The notes: generated by a model not told the origin, from the sequence alone. Numbered from the stretch's first letter, positions 1 through 11,516 are shown. The stretch is DNA of 64,000 nt from Lathyrus oleraceus (GCF_024323335.1 NC_066581.1:351415896-351479895); one strand, 5' to 3'. Numbers and translations: made by a program.

Positions 1-11
1 ACTCCATCTGA

Positions 12-1097
12 TAATATTATTGCAAGAATAATATATATTCCACAAGTGATTCAGTATTTAATAAATTATTTAATATTTCAACTATTAATGATTAATTAAT
101 ATATTTCAACTATAAATCACTCAATGTTCCATTAAGGGATTTAGTATTAATATTTCATATTATTTAATAAACAAATTTTTATTTCATATTAATAATTATG
201 GTTGAAATGACGATTTAACTAACTAATTTTTATTTCATACTATTTAATAATTATTTGATATTATATTTTATTTTTATTTTTATTGATATTGCAAAATAAT
301 TTAATATTATTAAATAGTTTATTGAATATTTCAATTATTATATATTAAATAATTATGTCATATTATTTCAAATATTAACATTTTAGCTATTAATATTTCA
401 ACTATTTATTTTATTAAATATTTATTCTATTAAAAAATTCCTTCATTAAATATTAAATATTTAGTCTATAAAATATTAATCTACTAATAATTATTTTATT
501 AAATATAAAATATATAGTCTATTAAATATTTAGTCTATTAATAATTATTTTATTAAATATTAAATATTTAGTCTATTAAATATTTAGTCTATTAAATATT
601 TAGTCTATTAATAACTAATATACTAAATGCTTAGTATATTTAATATTTAATAAATTAATTTTTTAAAAGAATAAATATTTAATAAGCTAAATTGTTGATA
701 TATTAATAGCTGAAATATTAATATTTGAAATATTAAATAGTTGAAATAATATAACATAATTATTTAATGTATAATAATTGAAATATTTTATAAACTATTT
801 AATAATATTAATATTATTACATATATCAATAAAAATAAAAATAAAATTTAATAAATAAATAATTATTAAATAGTATGAAATAAATATTAATTAATTAAAC
901 AATTATTCAACCATAAATATTAATATGGAATAAAAATTAATTTATTAAATAATATGAAATACTAATACTCAAGCACTTAATGAAATATTAAGTAATTTAT
1001 AGTTGAAATTAATTAATTAGTTATTAATATTTGAAATATTAAGTAATTTATTGAATACCGAATTAGTTATAGGATATATATTCTTGTTATAATGTTT
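12..1097. repeat. AT-rich 1-kb imperfect inverted repeat (foldback-like)
   Basis: The left arm (about 12-430) read forward resembles the reverse complement of the right arm (about 690-1097) over nearly its whole length. Matching landmarks, in order, are the stretch around 50-65 against 1045-1060, the run near 200-260 against 850-900, and the run near 300-380 against 730-830. The arms are imperfect, with many single changes and small gaps. The loop is about 260 bp. No open reading frame lies inside. This could be a foldback-type element, a large MITE, or two copies of one AT-rich element inserted head to head. The left edge may extend beyond the window, so no target duplication can be tested. 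Confidence 0.7.
425..640. repeat. Short-period AT-rich tandem array in the loop of the inverted repeat
   Basis: About six copies of a TTTAGTCTATTAA-like unit are spaced 16-50 bp apart, separated by TAAATAT or AATTATT spacers. The array occupies the spacer between the two arms of the surrounding inverted repeat. Confidence 0.6.
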
Positions 1098-1114
1098 TTA
1101 TAAAATAGTATGAT

Positions 1115-1168
1115 TAGCTGAGTGGAAAGTTACTTGTTTGTAATACCATTAGTTATGGGTTCAATTAT
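1115..1168 (+). other. tRNA-like A-box/B-box pair (possible SINE head or tRNA relic)
   Basis: TAGCTGAGTGG at 1115-1125 fits the tRNA A-box consensus and GGTTCAATTAT at 1158-1168 partly fits the B box. The 32-nt gap is within the range for tRNA-type internal promoters. I cannot fold a convincing cloverleaf and see no clear SINE tail, so this may be chance. Confidence 0.25.
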
Positions 1169-1182
1169 TTCTAGTAGGGGTC

Positions 1183-3045
1183 GTGGCAAACACCACAAGC
1201 CCAGAACTTGCATTTTCAACGTTTGCACAGAACATGGTCAAAAGACTCCCTATTTTTCCTCAACCACTTTTATATGAATTTAGGGAAGTTCAGTTCCTAT
1301 TTCACCTGTATAAAAAGGCAGAACCAGAAGAAAAAAATCATCCAAATTTTTATCGTGTAATTTTGATTCTTAGTTTTAGCAGAAATACTCTAAAAGTGAT
1401 AGTTCTTCCACATCGGGAGGCTACTTCACCTTTGTTCTTAAGTTTACAAGTTGTTAACATCAAGTCTGTTGACATCGTTGTATTTTCCAATTGTTATTTT
1501 ACTTGAATAATTCTCCGAAATTTAATCCAATTATTATTATTCATCAGGTTTCTTTTAATTGCTTAATTCTTTATTTTCCGCTTTCATTTGCAATTCTGAA
1601 TTTTGATTATGTTTATGTTTAATAATTATATTTGTAGATTAAGTTTAAATCCATGTCTGACTAAATCATTCGACATCGGAATGTAAGGACCGTCGTTCCG
1701 ACGGAATTCAGTAATAATTAATGATAATTTTATGAGTTATTTTTCTGGATCTGGTTTCCAATTCTAATTTAAAAATGTTTTTGTACGAGAGTGAAAACTC
1801 ATTAAGGTTATAAATCAACAGAGCAAGAGTTTGAGATTTTAACCGGATAGTGGTTTCTAGGCATTAATCCTAAACACAGTGAGGGCGCTTTAGGATTAAT
1901 TAGGATTTATCAATTTCCAAAAATTATTTTTAATTCAGGTGGGTGAGCGAGAGCAAAACATGTTGACTTAAGAGTATAGCCTAAGCCAATAACACGAGAG
2001 TGTGAGGCAAAGTCTTTTAATTTGATATTTTCTACTGAAAGTGATTTACCTTATTTTAATGATGTAATATACATATCGATGTCTCTTTATTGAATACTTT
2101 CATTATATTATTATTTCCAGTCCAATTTTATTTCTCGTTTCCCTTAATCTAATCTAAAAAAGAAAACAATCATTAGCCTTAGCTTTACATAATAGGTAGG
2201 GGCTGCAGAGTTGCAAGTTCGTTACCTAAGCCCAGTGCGCGAGCTATGGAGGTAACCAAACCTCTAATACATAAAGGGGTGGCCCCTCTTGCACAAATAA
2301 ACTGCAAGTGTGTTAGCATGAAAGGAGTTGTATTGACTCATGTCGGTGCGAATGCGGCGTGTAAAAATAAAAGCTCTTTAAAATTCACCCTACCGTTGTT
2401 TATTCGGCCAAAAATTATGTTAGCTAATATGCGATTCACATAACGTATGGTCGGGTTATGGAAATATTGGGTATTAAAAAAATGGAAGAAAAAAAAACTA
2501 TCACGAAAGCGATGTTAACCAACTCATCATATCCATGTGTGCACCGTTACTCCAATCACCTTTTTTTAACAGAATTCTAACTATAGGGACCCAGACAAAA
2601 AAAAATATACAAGGACCAAATTCAAAAACTCGCTAATTTACATCAACTAATAGACTATTTAAGCCATTTTTTATTAGTGCATCATCTTCAGATTGAGATT
2701 CTTCGTCTTGGTCATTATTATGTTTAGACTGCAAATCAAGGGATTTTACTTTAACTTCATACCCTTCATGCTTCTCCAATTTGTCATGATCTAATTCATG
2801 TTTTTCCAATCAATCAAGTTCCATTTCATGTTCTTGAAGTTTCCAATGTCAAGTATCTCTTATCCACTCCATGATCCATTATCCATCTCTTCTCCATTCT
2901 CTTCTCTTCTCAATCTCATTCTATCTTTCTCCTTCATTCTTCACACATTTCATAATAAACTCAAACGCTTGATCCAACGTCAAATGCCTTTTTCAAAACA
3001 TTTCATAAAAAACAGAATGCAAAAATAGGGTGTACGTGCTTATAC
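1183..3045. other. Unassigned intergenic DNA
   Basis: AT-rich sequence without a recognisable gene or element. A 107-codon frame from 1183 has no recognised domain and is probably chance. Stretches near 1670-2060 and 2190-2450 are less AT-rich and may be old LTR debris, but I could not match them to any element in the window. Confidence 0.5.
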
Positions 3046-3420
3046 ACAACATTCAAGTACTTGGATTGTCGGTTGTACCTAGCTTGAGGACCCAGCACTT
3101 GACTCCCCCCTTAAAACATCTAATGATTCAAACAAGTTAGATCTAGGCTCTATAAGGGAGAAAAGGGTAGTTAGGATACTATTGTCCTCTCGACTCCCAA
3201 GTATTCTGATTGTTGGTCGTACTTAGTCAAGGGTCAGATACTTGTCTCCCTCTAAGTTATAATGATTAGACTTGCCAAACTTTTTCATAATTTAATTCTC
3301 TTTTGGATGAAAAAAAGTGGTTAGGATAACATTGTCCTCTCAACTCCCGAGTTTTTGGACTATTGATTGTATCTATCCAAGGGTCTGATGCTTGTCTCCA
3401 CACTAAAATCAATCCCGACA
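3046..3420. repeat. Degenerate tandem repeat, about 145-bp unit, 2.6 copies
   Basis: Three related blocks begin near 3049, 3199 and 3340. Each contains an AAGTAnTnnGAnTnTnGGT-like start, a GTCAGATACTTGTCTCC-like middle, and (first two) a GGTTAGGATACTATTGTCCTCTC-like end leading into the next block. The copies differ at many positions, so the array is old. No coding capacity is evident. Confidence 0.6.
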
Positions 3421-3689
3421 AATCAAATCATCTTTTGCCTCAGTGCATTCTTCAAACCTTTCAAAAAGGACGTGTTACTTTTGTTCTACCGTGAACGACG
3501 ATTAATCCTCCATGTGTGAGCAACTAATGTTTAACTACTAGAATATGATCCACACGCATCTATTCTACCGCAAACAAACAAATATTTCCCGCTCCCATGC
3601 TCGAGCATACAAGCAAGTGAACAGTAGCACATGAATGTCAACATTGTTCAGTAAAAATAACCAAACACATACTTTGTTTGTGAGCGGAA

Positions 3690-4045
3690 CTACGGAGCAC
3701 GGACTTCCTCATTGCACATATGAGGATACGTAGGCACAAGGGTTCAAATCCTTGGCGAGCACATTAATTTAAAACTTATTTTATTTCCTATCTTATGCTT
3801 ATTCATCTCATTCACCAATAGCAAGCAACATTCAGATAAACAACATCCATATGTATTGATACAGATAAAGTGGTTCTCGTCGAGTACGATGGATGTGAGG
3901 GGTGCTAATACCTTCCCCTTGCATAACCGACTTCCGAATCCGCTCGTGGTTACACAGACCACTCTCATTTGGGGTTTTATGGATATTTTCCATTTCCTTT
4001 GAAATAAATAAAATATTGTGACGATTCTGTATTTGTCGCGGCGCG
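3690..4045 (+). mobile_element. LTR 3' remnant, Tat/Ogre-like Ty3/gypsy
   Basis: The order of motifs matches the 3' part of the intact Ogre LTR at 37,916-38,330: a GAACTACG...ACGTAGGCA block, then GGTGCTAATACCTTCCCCTTGC (compare the GGTGCCTAACACCTTCCC block near 38,108), then AATAAATAAA followed by a TGACGATTCTG sequence that resembles the LTR end and PBS. The nucleotide identity is modest, so this is a related but different family. It is directly followed by a copia gag fragment, so one has inserted into or been joined to the other. Confidence 0.55.
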
Positions 4046-4059
4046 ATATTGTCGTACCA

Positions 4060-5782
4060 AAATCGGAAAATCAATGGAATGATAATGATAAGAAATTATG
4101 GTCATATGATTGTAAAGCACGAAATATTCTCATATCTGCACTCGGTGTTGATGAATTTTAGTGTGTTTCCAATTATGAAACTGTTAAAGCTACGTGGGAC
4201 GCATTAGAAGTTTCCCGTGAGGGGACTAATAAGGTCAAACAAGCTAGGATCGCTACATTAAATCAAGAGTTTGAACTCTTTCGTATGAATCATGATGAAA
4301 CCATTTCTAACATGCAAAAGAGATTCACACATCTTATAAACCAGTCGAAATTCTCTAGGTAAACCTATTTCTAATTAAATTTCTACTAATAAAGTTTTGA
4401 TGTGTCTTAATAGGGAATGGCAACCCAAGGTCACCGCATTCAAAGAGGCGGATGATCTTAAAACACTTGATCTCACTACTTTGTTTGGCAAAATGGAAGA
4501 GTAAGAGACAGAACTTACTTGATTGGAAAAACATGAATAAGAGCATGAGAAGAAGATGAAGAAGAAGAAAGGTAAATACAAGGAGGTATAGAAGAAATTT
4601 ATTGCTCTAAAGACTCCAAGCTCAAAGCCCTCACACAACGAGCAAAGTTATTATGAAATAAGAGATGACAAGAACTCTGATGATAAATACATGAGATTGT
4701 TTGTCAAAAGGTACCAAAGGTATATAAGGAAAATGGAGTCAAGCACTCCAACAAGAACCTAACCAGGTTTAGAAGGCTATCTAAATCCTCAAAGAAAGAT
4801 GAGAATAAGAAAGGTAAACTTAGAAATTCTTGCTACAATTATGGAGAGGTTGGTCATTATAGACCGAAATGTCCTATGATTAAGAAAGACAAAGAGAGAG
4901 ACCATCACAAGAAATCTAGCAAGTCTAGAAGAGCCTATGTTGCTTGGGAGGGCGCAAGTGATTCCTCAAGTGATGAAAGCTCAACTTCATGGAAAATAGA
5001 AATAAGAAGAAAAATGTAAGTATTTCTAAGCTTGAATCTATTAATAAATTATCTTATTCTTAATTAAAAAAAGCTTTTTAAAATCGTCATAGAGAAGCCT
5101 TAGATGCTCTTAATAAGTTAGCTTCACACGAAAGAATCTTTTTACATTTGGAAGCTAAAGTTTTAGAATCCGAAAAGAAGATGGAAGCTCTTAAGTGATC
5201 TATGATAGATATTCAGAATGACAAGAATGAGGATAAAAAAATTTCAAGGTTTGGTTGTGAATCTTGTCATGTTTGGCAAAAAGAGATAAATTCTCTTCAA
5301 GTCAAATTGGACAAAGCCTTATAACCAAAGATTGCATTTGCTATTGATTCATTAAAGTTTGAATGGTGTTTGAACCATTCATATAAAAGGCGTAAATATG
5401 TTTAAAAGGACTCAAATAAAAAGAAAAAAAATACATCTCATCACAACTTATCGTGTCACTGTTGTTGCAAGAAAGGTCACACTATTGAAAAATACAAGTT
5501 TAGAAAATATTTTGTTCCTAAAGGAGCTTTTCAATGGTTGCCCAAATGCAACCTTGATTTCACTCACTCTCAAGGACCTAATGAAGATTAGGTATCTGAC
5601 ACTTTTCGTTGATTTTATAGGATAAATGTCTTGGCTCTATGAAGAGAGTATGGGATCTCGTTTGTGGATGCTCAAGACATGACACGAGTGACATTTCCCC
5701 TATTTCAGTGACTATGTCGAAAGGAAGAAGGATTGTATAACCAAAGAAGATCAACAACTAGTGTTATTTAATTGGTAAAAGT
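4060..5782 (+). pseudogene. Decayed Ty1/copia gag-protease fragment (SIRE-like)
   Basis: Translation in changing frames gives a copia gag: a YDCKARNILISALGVDEF-like segment, a stop, then DALEVSREGTNKVKQARIA and an NQEFELFRMNHDETI segment of UBN2 type. Further on is a damaged CCHC knuckle near 4830-4870 in which the second Cys has become Tyr, then a lysine/serine-rich tail. A second Cys/His knuckle and a KGAFQWLPKCN-like segment lie near 5445-5560, and the protease start, with GCSRH recognisable, is near 5660-5690. Multiple stops and frameshifts break it. It is the same family as the fragment on the other strand at 20,808-22,640. It ends at 5782, where the next element's LTR begins. Confidence 0.7.
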
Positions 5783-7145
5783 TGTTAGAAAAATATTTGG
5801 TTCTGCATCTATACCTTGAGTTTTGATGATAACAATATTGTATTTGTGTGAGAACAATTTTGGTACCCTAATGGTTTGTTATTCTGTAGCTTTAACAACC
5901 AGTTCTGATTCTGATTATATGATGTGCAACATCATCAGTTTCTGAACTTTGCGTTCCAAATTTGCTTTTGCGCTACTTTTAGAAGTTCTGAAAGACGTCA
6001 ATATTGTTGTTGTAATGTTCTTTCTGCTTTTGTGTTATCTCACCCATCAGAAGCTTTTGAAGAGACTCTATATTACTGTTGCAATGTTCTCTCAGTTTTT
6101 ACTTCTGGACGTGACTCTGATTAACAAGCTTCTGAAGAATGGAAAGCTTCTGATGTTGTGTTATGTAGATGAAGATTCTGAAGATCTCAATACGGATGAT
6201 TGAAGTTATCAAGGTTCTGACTGAGGATTCTGAAGACTCTGAATATTCAGAAGACACTGAAGAACTCAAGCTAGACTACTGACGTTGTCAAGGTTCTATC
6301 CCAAAGTTCTAAAGTTTCTGAATCCATCTCTCTACTTCTTCACTTCATGCTTCAATTATCTTTTATCAGAAGCCAATGAATCTGAAGATAAGATCAAATG
6401 GGAACGTGATCAAATAGTACATAGTATAAATCGAACAACCTTTCCACTACCTGATTTCATGGGCAAAGACTGTACTATTCATCACACTTGTCACTGAATA
6501 TGTGGGCGAAAGGATAGTACATGGTATCATTCCTTTTTCATCCAACATCGCACATCCTCTTAAGGAGCTTTCCCAAGTTTTTCCTCCAACGGTCACATGC
6601 TTACACTATATAAGCATGCATTGGACACTTGAAGAAATTGTTGATCTACACAAGTATTTTGACGAGCTAATTTTCTTTGTAAAAAGATATCATCTTTTGT
6701 ATACAGTGTTCTTTAAGTATTTATTGTTCATTTGTGTAAATATGCTTTTGAAGAAGCATCTTGTAACCCATAAACCTTTATTCAAACTATTTGTTTGATT
6801 CCTTAAGGAGGTTATCCTTGAGAAGACAAAAAAGGTTGTTCTTTTTTAGTCCTTGAGGAGACTATAGTTTAGTTGGATCCTTGAGAAGACAAAGAAGGGT
6901 ATTATTTGATTTTATTGTAATCTGTTGATTATATTGGATTAAGTCCTTGTGTATAAGGAAAATCACCTTGACGGGTGGACTGGATTAGCTTTGAGTTTCA
7001 AGAGAACCAGGATAAAAATCATTGTGTTTTTATCTCTTCATTATTTAACTTATTAGTGGTGTTTTTTTTTTTGGAAAAAGCTTTTGCTTGTAAAAGCCAA
7101 TTCAACCCCCCCCCCCCCCCATTTCTTGTGTTTTTCACACCTTCA
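5783..7145 (+). repeat. 5' LTR of SIRE/Maximus-like element
   Basis: Begins TGTTAGAA at 5783 and ends TTCA at 7145, two bases before the PBS. The first about 735 bp aligns with 14,547-15,283 (3' LTR). By eye these differ at roughly 8-10% of positions, so the insertion is old. A 15-C homopolymer sits at 7106-7120, and GATTCTGAAGA-type short repeats occur near 6160-6250. Confidence 0.85.
6607..6614 (+). promoter_or_regulatory. Candidate TATA box in the 5' LTR
   Basis: TATATAAG lies about 540 bp before the LTR end, in the less AT-rich context GCTTACAC...CATGCATTGG. It is the best TATA match in this LTR. Transcription would start about 30 bp downstream. Inferred only from sequence. Confidence 0.45.
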
Positions 7146-7147
7146 AT

Positions 7148-7159
7148 TGGCATCAGAGC
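7148..7159 (+). other. Primer-binding site (initiator Met-tRNA type)
   Basis: TGGCATCAGAGC, one mismatch from the TGGTATCAGAGC site common in plant copia elements, sits two bases after the LTR end. It would anneal to the 3' end of initiator Met-tRNA to prime minus-strand DNA synthesis. Confidence 0.8.
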
Positions 7160-7235
7160 TCCGGTTCTGATTGTGATAAAAAGTTTTTATCAAAACCTTA
7201 CAGTGTTCAATATCGAACTAGTTGTGTGAGAAATA

Positions 7236-8324
7236 ATGGTTGTTGTTAACGCTGCTAACATTGTTAATAATAATGATAGAGATCATTACAATGTTAATGT
7301 TTTTGATGGTGAAAATTTTGACTACTGGAAAGACAAAATAGAAAGTTTCTTTCTTGGTTATGATGTTGATCTCTGGGATCTCGTAGTTGATGGCTATGTT
7401 CACCCAGTAAATGCTGAAGGAAATATTTTATCAAGAAGTGTTATGTCAGATCAACAAAAGAAAGACTTCAAAAATCATCATAAGGCCAAAACCATTTTGC
7501 TCAATGTTATCTCTTATACGGAGTATGAGAAGATAACAAACAGAGATTCTGCACACACACAAAATGACTCTCTGAGAATGACTCATGAGGGAAATGCTCA
7601 AGTAAAGGAGACAAAGGCCTTGGCCTTAATCCAGAAATACGAGGATTTTAAGAGGGAAGATGATGAAAATGTTGAAACCATGTTCTCAAGGTTTCAGATG
7701 CTTGTTGCAGGACTTAAGGTTCCGGACAAAGGGTATTATACAGCTGATCATGTCAAGAAAATTATCAGAAGTCTTCCTAAAAAATGGAGACTTATGGTAA
7801 CTACATTAAAGCTGGCTAAGGATCTCAACAACATCAGTCTTGAAGAACTTGTTAGTTCTTTAAGAAGTCGTGAGATTGAGATAGAAGAAGATGAACCTCA
7901 GAAGAGAGGAAAATATGTAGATCTAAAATCCAAGCCTCAGAAGACTAGAGCATATCAAGCTGAGGAAGAATCAGAAGATTCTGACGAAGACTTAGAAGAT
8001 GATGATGAGCTGTCTCTAATCTCAAGGAGAGTCAACAGACTCTGGAAACACAGGAAAAGTGGTAAAGGGAAATTCAAAGGAGTCAGAAGAACCGATGGTC
8101 GCTTTGAATCCTCATCTGGTCAAAAGAAGCAAACTTCTGGAAAAGAAGTTATCTGTTTCGAGTGCAAGGAGCCAGTCCATTACAAGAATGATTGTACTAA
8201 GCTGAAGAAGGACAAAAGGCCCAAGAAGAACTTCTCCAAAGTCAAGAAGAGGATAATGGCTACCTGGGATGACTCAGAATCTGAAGAAGAAGATTCTGAC
8301 AAAGAAAAGTTAATGTTGCACTGA
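7236..8324 (+). CDS. gag: Gag polyprotein (UBN2 type, CCHC knuckle) of SIRE/Maximus-like element
   Basis: A 362-residue frame starts 76 bp after the PBS. Residues about 20-215 look like the UBN2 gag domain: FDGENFDYWKDKIESFF near the start, LRMTHEGN..VKETKALALIQKYEDF in the middle, SLPKKWRLMVTTLKLAKDL later. An acidic Ser/Glu/Asp stretch lies near 245-265. The zinc knuckle CFECKEPVHYKNDC (CX2CX4HX4C) is near residues 308-321, followed by a basic Lys-rich segment. Gag forms the virus-like particle and binds element RNA. The frame ends at 8324, but related sequence continues in another frame, so this is probably a frameshifted copy of a longer gag-pol frame. ATG at 7236 is chosen because it opens the conserved N-terminus. 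Confidence 0.8.
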   Translation: MVVVNAANIVNNNDRDHYNVNVFDGENFDYWKDKIESFFLGYDVDLWDLVVDGYVHPVNAEGNILSRSVMSDQQKKDFKNHHKAKTILLNVISYTEYEKITNRDSAHTQNDSLRMTHEGNAQVKETKALALIQKYEDFKREDDENVETMFSRFQMLVAGLKVPDKGYYTADHVKKIIRSLPKKWRLMVTTLKLAKDLNNISLEELVSSLRSREIEIEEDEPQKRGKYVDLKSKPQKTRAYQAEEESEDSDEDLEDDDELSLISRRVNRLWKHRKSGKGKFKGVRRTDGRFESSSGQKKQTSGKEVICFECKEPVHYKNDCTKLKKDKRPKKNFSKVKKRIMATWDDSESEEEDSDKEKLMLH

Positions 8325-9473
8325 TGGCAACTACTGAGGATCCCACAAGCTTTGAGGAACCATAAGATAATTTTTTGTCAGAATCAGAATCTGACTCTGC
8401 TTCTGAAGAGGTATTCTCTAATCTATCTCGTTCTGATATTGAAATTTGTATTTCTGAAATGTTGGAAAAGTACTGGAGTCTTCAAAGCAAATACAAGGAC
8501 CTTAAACAAGTCCAAGTAACTACTTGTGAAACTCAGAAAGAATTTGAGAATGATATTTCCTCTCTAAACGAAAAAGTATTTTCTCTAGAAAGTAATAACT
8601 CTACTTTGAAAAGAAAAATTTCAAAACTATAGGAGGAAATAACTTCAGGAGCTTCTTGTATTGATTACGTCATCAGATATGATAGAGCATTCCAGTACTT
8701 TCTTGCTAAAAGCATGGATAGAAGCAAAATGGATTCCTTGATCTATGGAGTTAGCAGAAATGGCACGAAATGTTTGGCTTATACAGAAACTACAAAACCT
8801 GACAAAAGTCAGAAGGTTAAACCAAAACCTCTCTATGTGCATTTCGTGCCTGCTGACACTGAGTCTGATATTTCTTCACAGACATAGAAGCATACTAAGG
8901 ATAGGAACTCCATTCTGAAACTTAAGTATCATTCACAAATCTCTCATGATTATCCTTATGCTAAAAGATCCAAAGTTGTGAGAAACTCTGGGAAAACAAA
9001 CAAAAGAGGACCCAGAAAGTGGGTACCTAACGATAAAATCCTTTATGTTACAGACATACTTAACCACTCAGTTGAGACACCAATCATGCTACCTGGACAG
9101 TGGATGCTCGCGAAACATAACGGGCAAAAGGTATATATCCCAAGATTTGGAACTTAAGCCTGGAGGCTTTGTTGGTTTTGGAGGAAACCAGAAAGGAAAG
9201 ATCATTGGCTCTCGAACCATTGGTAACGATCTGAAGATCAATCTTTCAGAATCCAAAGAAATTGTCTTTGAAGAAAAAGACTTAGAAGGCAAAGCTAAAG
9301 AATCTGAAGAAACGACTCAACTAGAAGCAATTGTTGATCCATCTCATCAGAAGAAGAGTAGATCAAGAACTTCTCATTCCAAAGAACTGATTCTGGGAGA
9401 GAAAAATGCTCCAGTCAAAACTAGATCTTCACTCAGACGCTCTGAAGAAACTCTTCTAGGTTTGTGTCTCTGA
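8325..9473 (+). pseudogene. Gag C-terminal region and protease, broken; joins the post-integrase linker
   Basis: A Ser/Glu/Leu-rich segment at 8375-8632 resembles the coiled-coil region between gag and protease in SIRE elements. Stops lie at about 8364, 8630 and 8886. The aspartic protease begins in the frame at 9045, with CYLDSGCSRNITG (catalytic DSG) at about 9095-9130 and a FVGFGGNQKGKIIGSRTIGN segment. Directly after this, at about 9230-9260, the sequence becomes the acidic Ser/Lys-rich linker that normally lies between integrase and RT. The whole integrase (Zn-binding HHCC region and DDE core, about 400-500 residues) is missing, apparently through one internal deletion. Confidence 0.75.
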
Positions 9474-11001
9474 TAGAACCCACCTCCATTGATGAAGCTC
9501 TTTTAGATAATAAATGGATTCTGGCCATGCAAGATGAACTGAATCAATTCACCAGAAACGATGTTTAGGATCTTGTTCAGAAACCAAAAGGCTTCCATGT
9601 CATTGGAACCAGATGGGTTTTCAGAAACAAGCTGAATGAGAAAGGCAAAGTCGTCAGAAATAAAGCTCAACTGGTAGCACAAGGTTATAGTCAGCAAGAA
9701 GGTATAGACTATACAAAAACCTTTGCTCCAATTGCCATGTGAGAGTCTAGTCTTTTAATTTATTTTGCGGTCAATCATAACATCATACTCTATCAGATGG
9801 ATGCTAAGAGTGCATTCCTGAATGGTTATATTTCTGAGAAGTTTATGTGCATCAACCTCCTGGTTTCGAAAGTTCTCAAAATCATGACTTTGTTTTTAAA
9901 TTAAAAAAGCCTCTATATGGTCTAAAGCAAGCTCCAAGAGCTTGGTATGATAGACTAAGCAACTTTTTGTTGGAAAATGATTTTACCAGAGGAAAAGTGG
10001 ACACAACTCTCTTTTGCAAAACCTTCAAGAATGACATTCTGGTTGTGCAAATATATGTTGATGATATTATTTTTGGCTCTTCTAATGCGTCGTTGTGCAA
10101 GGATTTTGCTAAGTCTATGCAGGCAGAATTTGAAATGAGTCTGATGGGAGAACTGAAGTTCTTTCCGGGAATTCAAATTGATCAAAGACCAGAAGGCACA
10201 TATATTCATCAAAGAAAATACATAAAGGAATTTATGAAGAAATTAAACTTATCAGAATGTAAGCTAGCAAAGACTCCAATGCATCCTAGATGCATTCTGG
10301 AAAAAGAAGAGGTAAGCAGTAAGGTAAATCATAAGCTTTTCAGAGGTATGATAGGTTCTCTTCTGTATCTAACAACTTCTAGACCTGATATATTATTTAG
10401 TGTATGCTTATGTGCTCGCTTCCAATCAGATCCTAGGGAAACTCACTTAACTGTTGTTAAGAGAATCTTTAAGTACCTGAAAGGTACTACTAATCTTGGT
10501 TTATTTTATAGAAAATCAAGTGAGTATAAATTAGTAGGCTATTGTGGCGCTGACTATGCTGGAGATAAAATTGAAAGAAAAAGTACTTCTAGAAGTTTCC
10601 AATTTCTGGGAGACAACTTAATCTCATGGTCCAGCAAGAGGCAGTCAACAATTATGATATCAACAACTGAAGCTGAATACATCACAGCTTCTGGATGTAG
10701 CACTCAGATACTCTGGATGAAGAGTCAACTGGAATATTATCAGATATTTGAGAGTAACGTTCCTATTCTCTGTGATAATACTTTTGCCATTTGTTTATAT
10801 AAGAATCCTATCTTGCATTCTAGGGCTAAGCATATTGAAATAAAACATCACTTTTTACGTGACTATGTTCAGAAGGGAATTTTTCACTTAAAATTTGTTG
10901 ATACAGACCATCAATGGGTTGATATCTTTACAAAACCCCTTGTTGAAGATAGATTCATATTCATTATGGAAAGGCTATTCATGAAACTGTGTCCAGAATA
11001 A
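9474..11001 (+). pseudogene. Reverse transcriptase-RNase H, copia type, interrupted
   Basis: The RT N-terminus is readable at 9475-9845 (DEALLDNKWILAMQDELNQF, GTRWVFRNKLNEKGKVV, KTFAPIA) but has stops near 9570 and 9740 and a frame change near 9840. The long frame 9847-11,001 (384 residues) carries the rest: KPLYGLKQAPRAWYDRL, the catalytic YVDD in VQIYVDDIIFGSS at residue about 72-75, and then RNase H. RNase H has ADYAGD, STTEAEYI and ILCDNTFAI, and the C-terminal KHIEIKHHFLRD and DIFTKPL segments. In the first RNase H motif a Cys-Gly pair replaces the usual Thr-Asp, so an active-site Asp may be lost. RT copies the RNA and RNase H removes it. Confidence 0.85.
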
Positions 11002-11516
11002 AAATATGTTATTCAGAATGTAAAGTCTCTTGAACTCTAGGTAAGATTTTAAGATTGTTTTGCTTTCTGACTCTGAAACTTGAAGCGTTCTAAAGTAAGG
11101 AAGTTTTCATGAATTAGAAAGATTCTAATCAGAAGCAATCTTATTTATTTATCTTCCTGATTCTGAACAGTTGTTGCATTTAATGGTTGTCTTGTTGTTT
11201 GACTTCGTGTGGTTCTTAGTGCAGACAACTGCCCCACTTTCTGAGCATGCATGATTAAAGCGTGACACATTGGGTTTAGCAATTCTTGGAATTAAGTCTA
11301 AACCTTTACACTTCCCCACATGATTGCGCACATCTTTTTGTCATCATTGCAAAAATTGTCTATTTAAACTCACATCACTCACATTTTCACACTACACGCA
11401 CATTTCTCCTACACTTTCAAGTATTTTCAAACCTCAAACAAACTCTCTCTCTCTCTCTCTCTCTCAAATGTTCTTCATCTTCATTCTCTCTCTCAATGGT
11501 TTAACAACAATCTTCA
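11002..11516 (+). other. Non-coding spacer between pol and third reading frame, with (CT)n microsatellite
   Basis: No domain is seen. A CT run of 23 bases lies at 11,443-11,465, shortly before the ATG of the third frame. This position fits a 5' leader for a separate downstream transcript, but that is inference. Confidence 0.5.

Noticed and set aside
1183..1506. 107-codon frame as a host gene
   Set aside because: No recognisable domain, AT-rich context, length within chance expectation.
3720..3760. GGTTCAAATCC as a tRNA B box
   Set aside because: It lies in the Tat-like LTR remnant, where an ACGTAGGCA..GGTTCAAATCC block is part of the LTR, and no A box is at the right distance.
7106..7120. 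15-C homopolymer as a functional motif
   Set aside because: Could be slippage or a sequencing artefact. The corresponding part of the 3' LTR is missing, so it cannot be compared.
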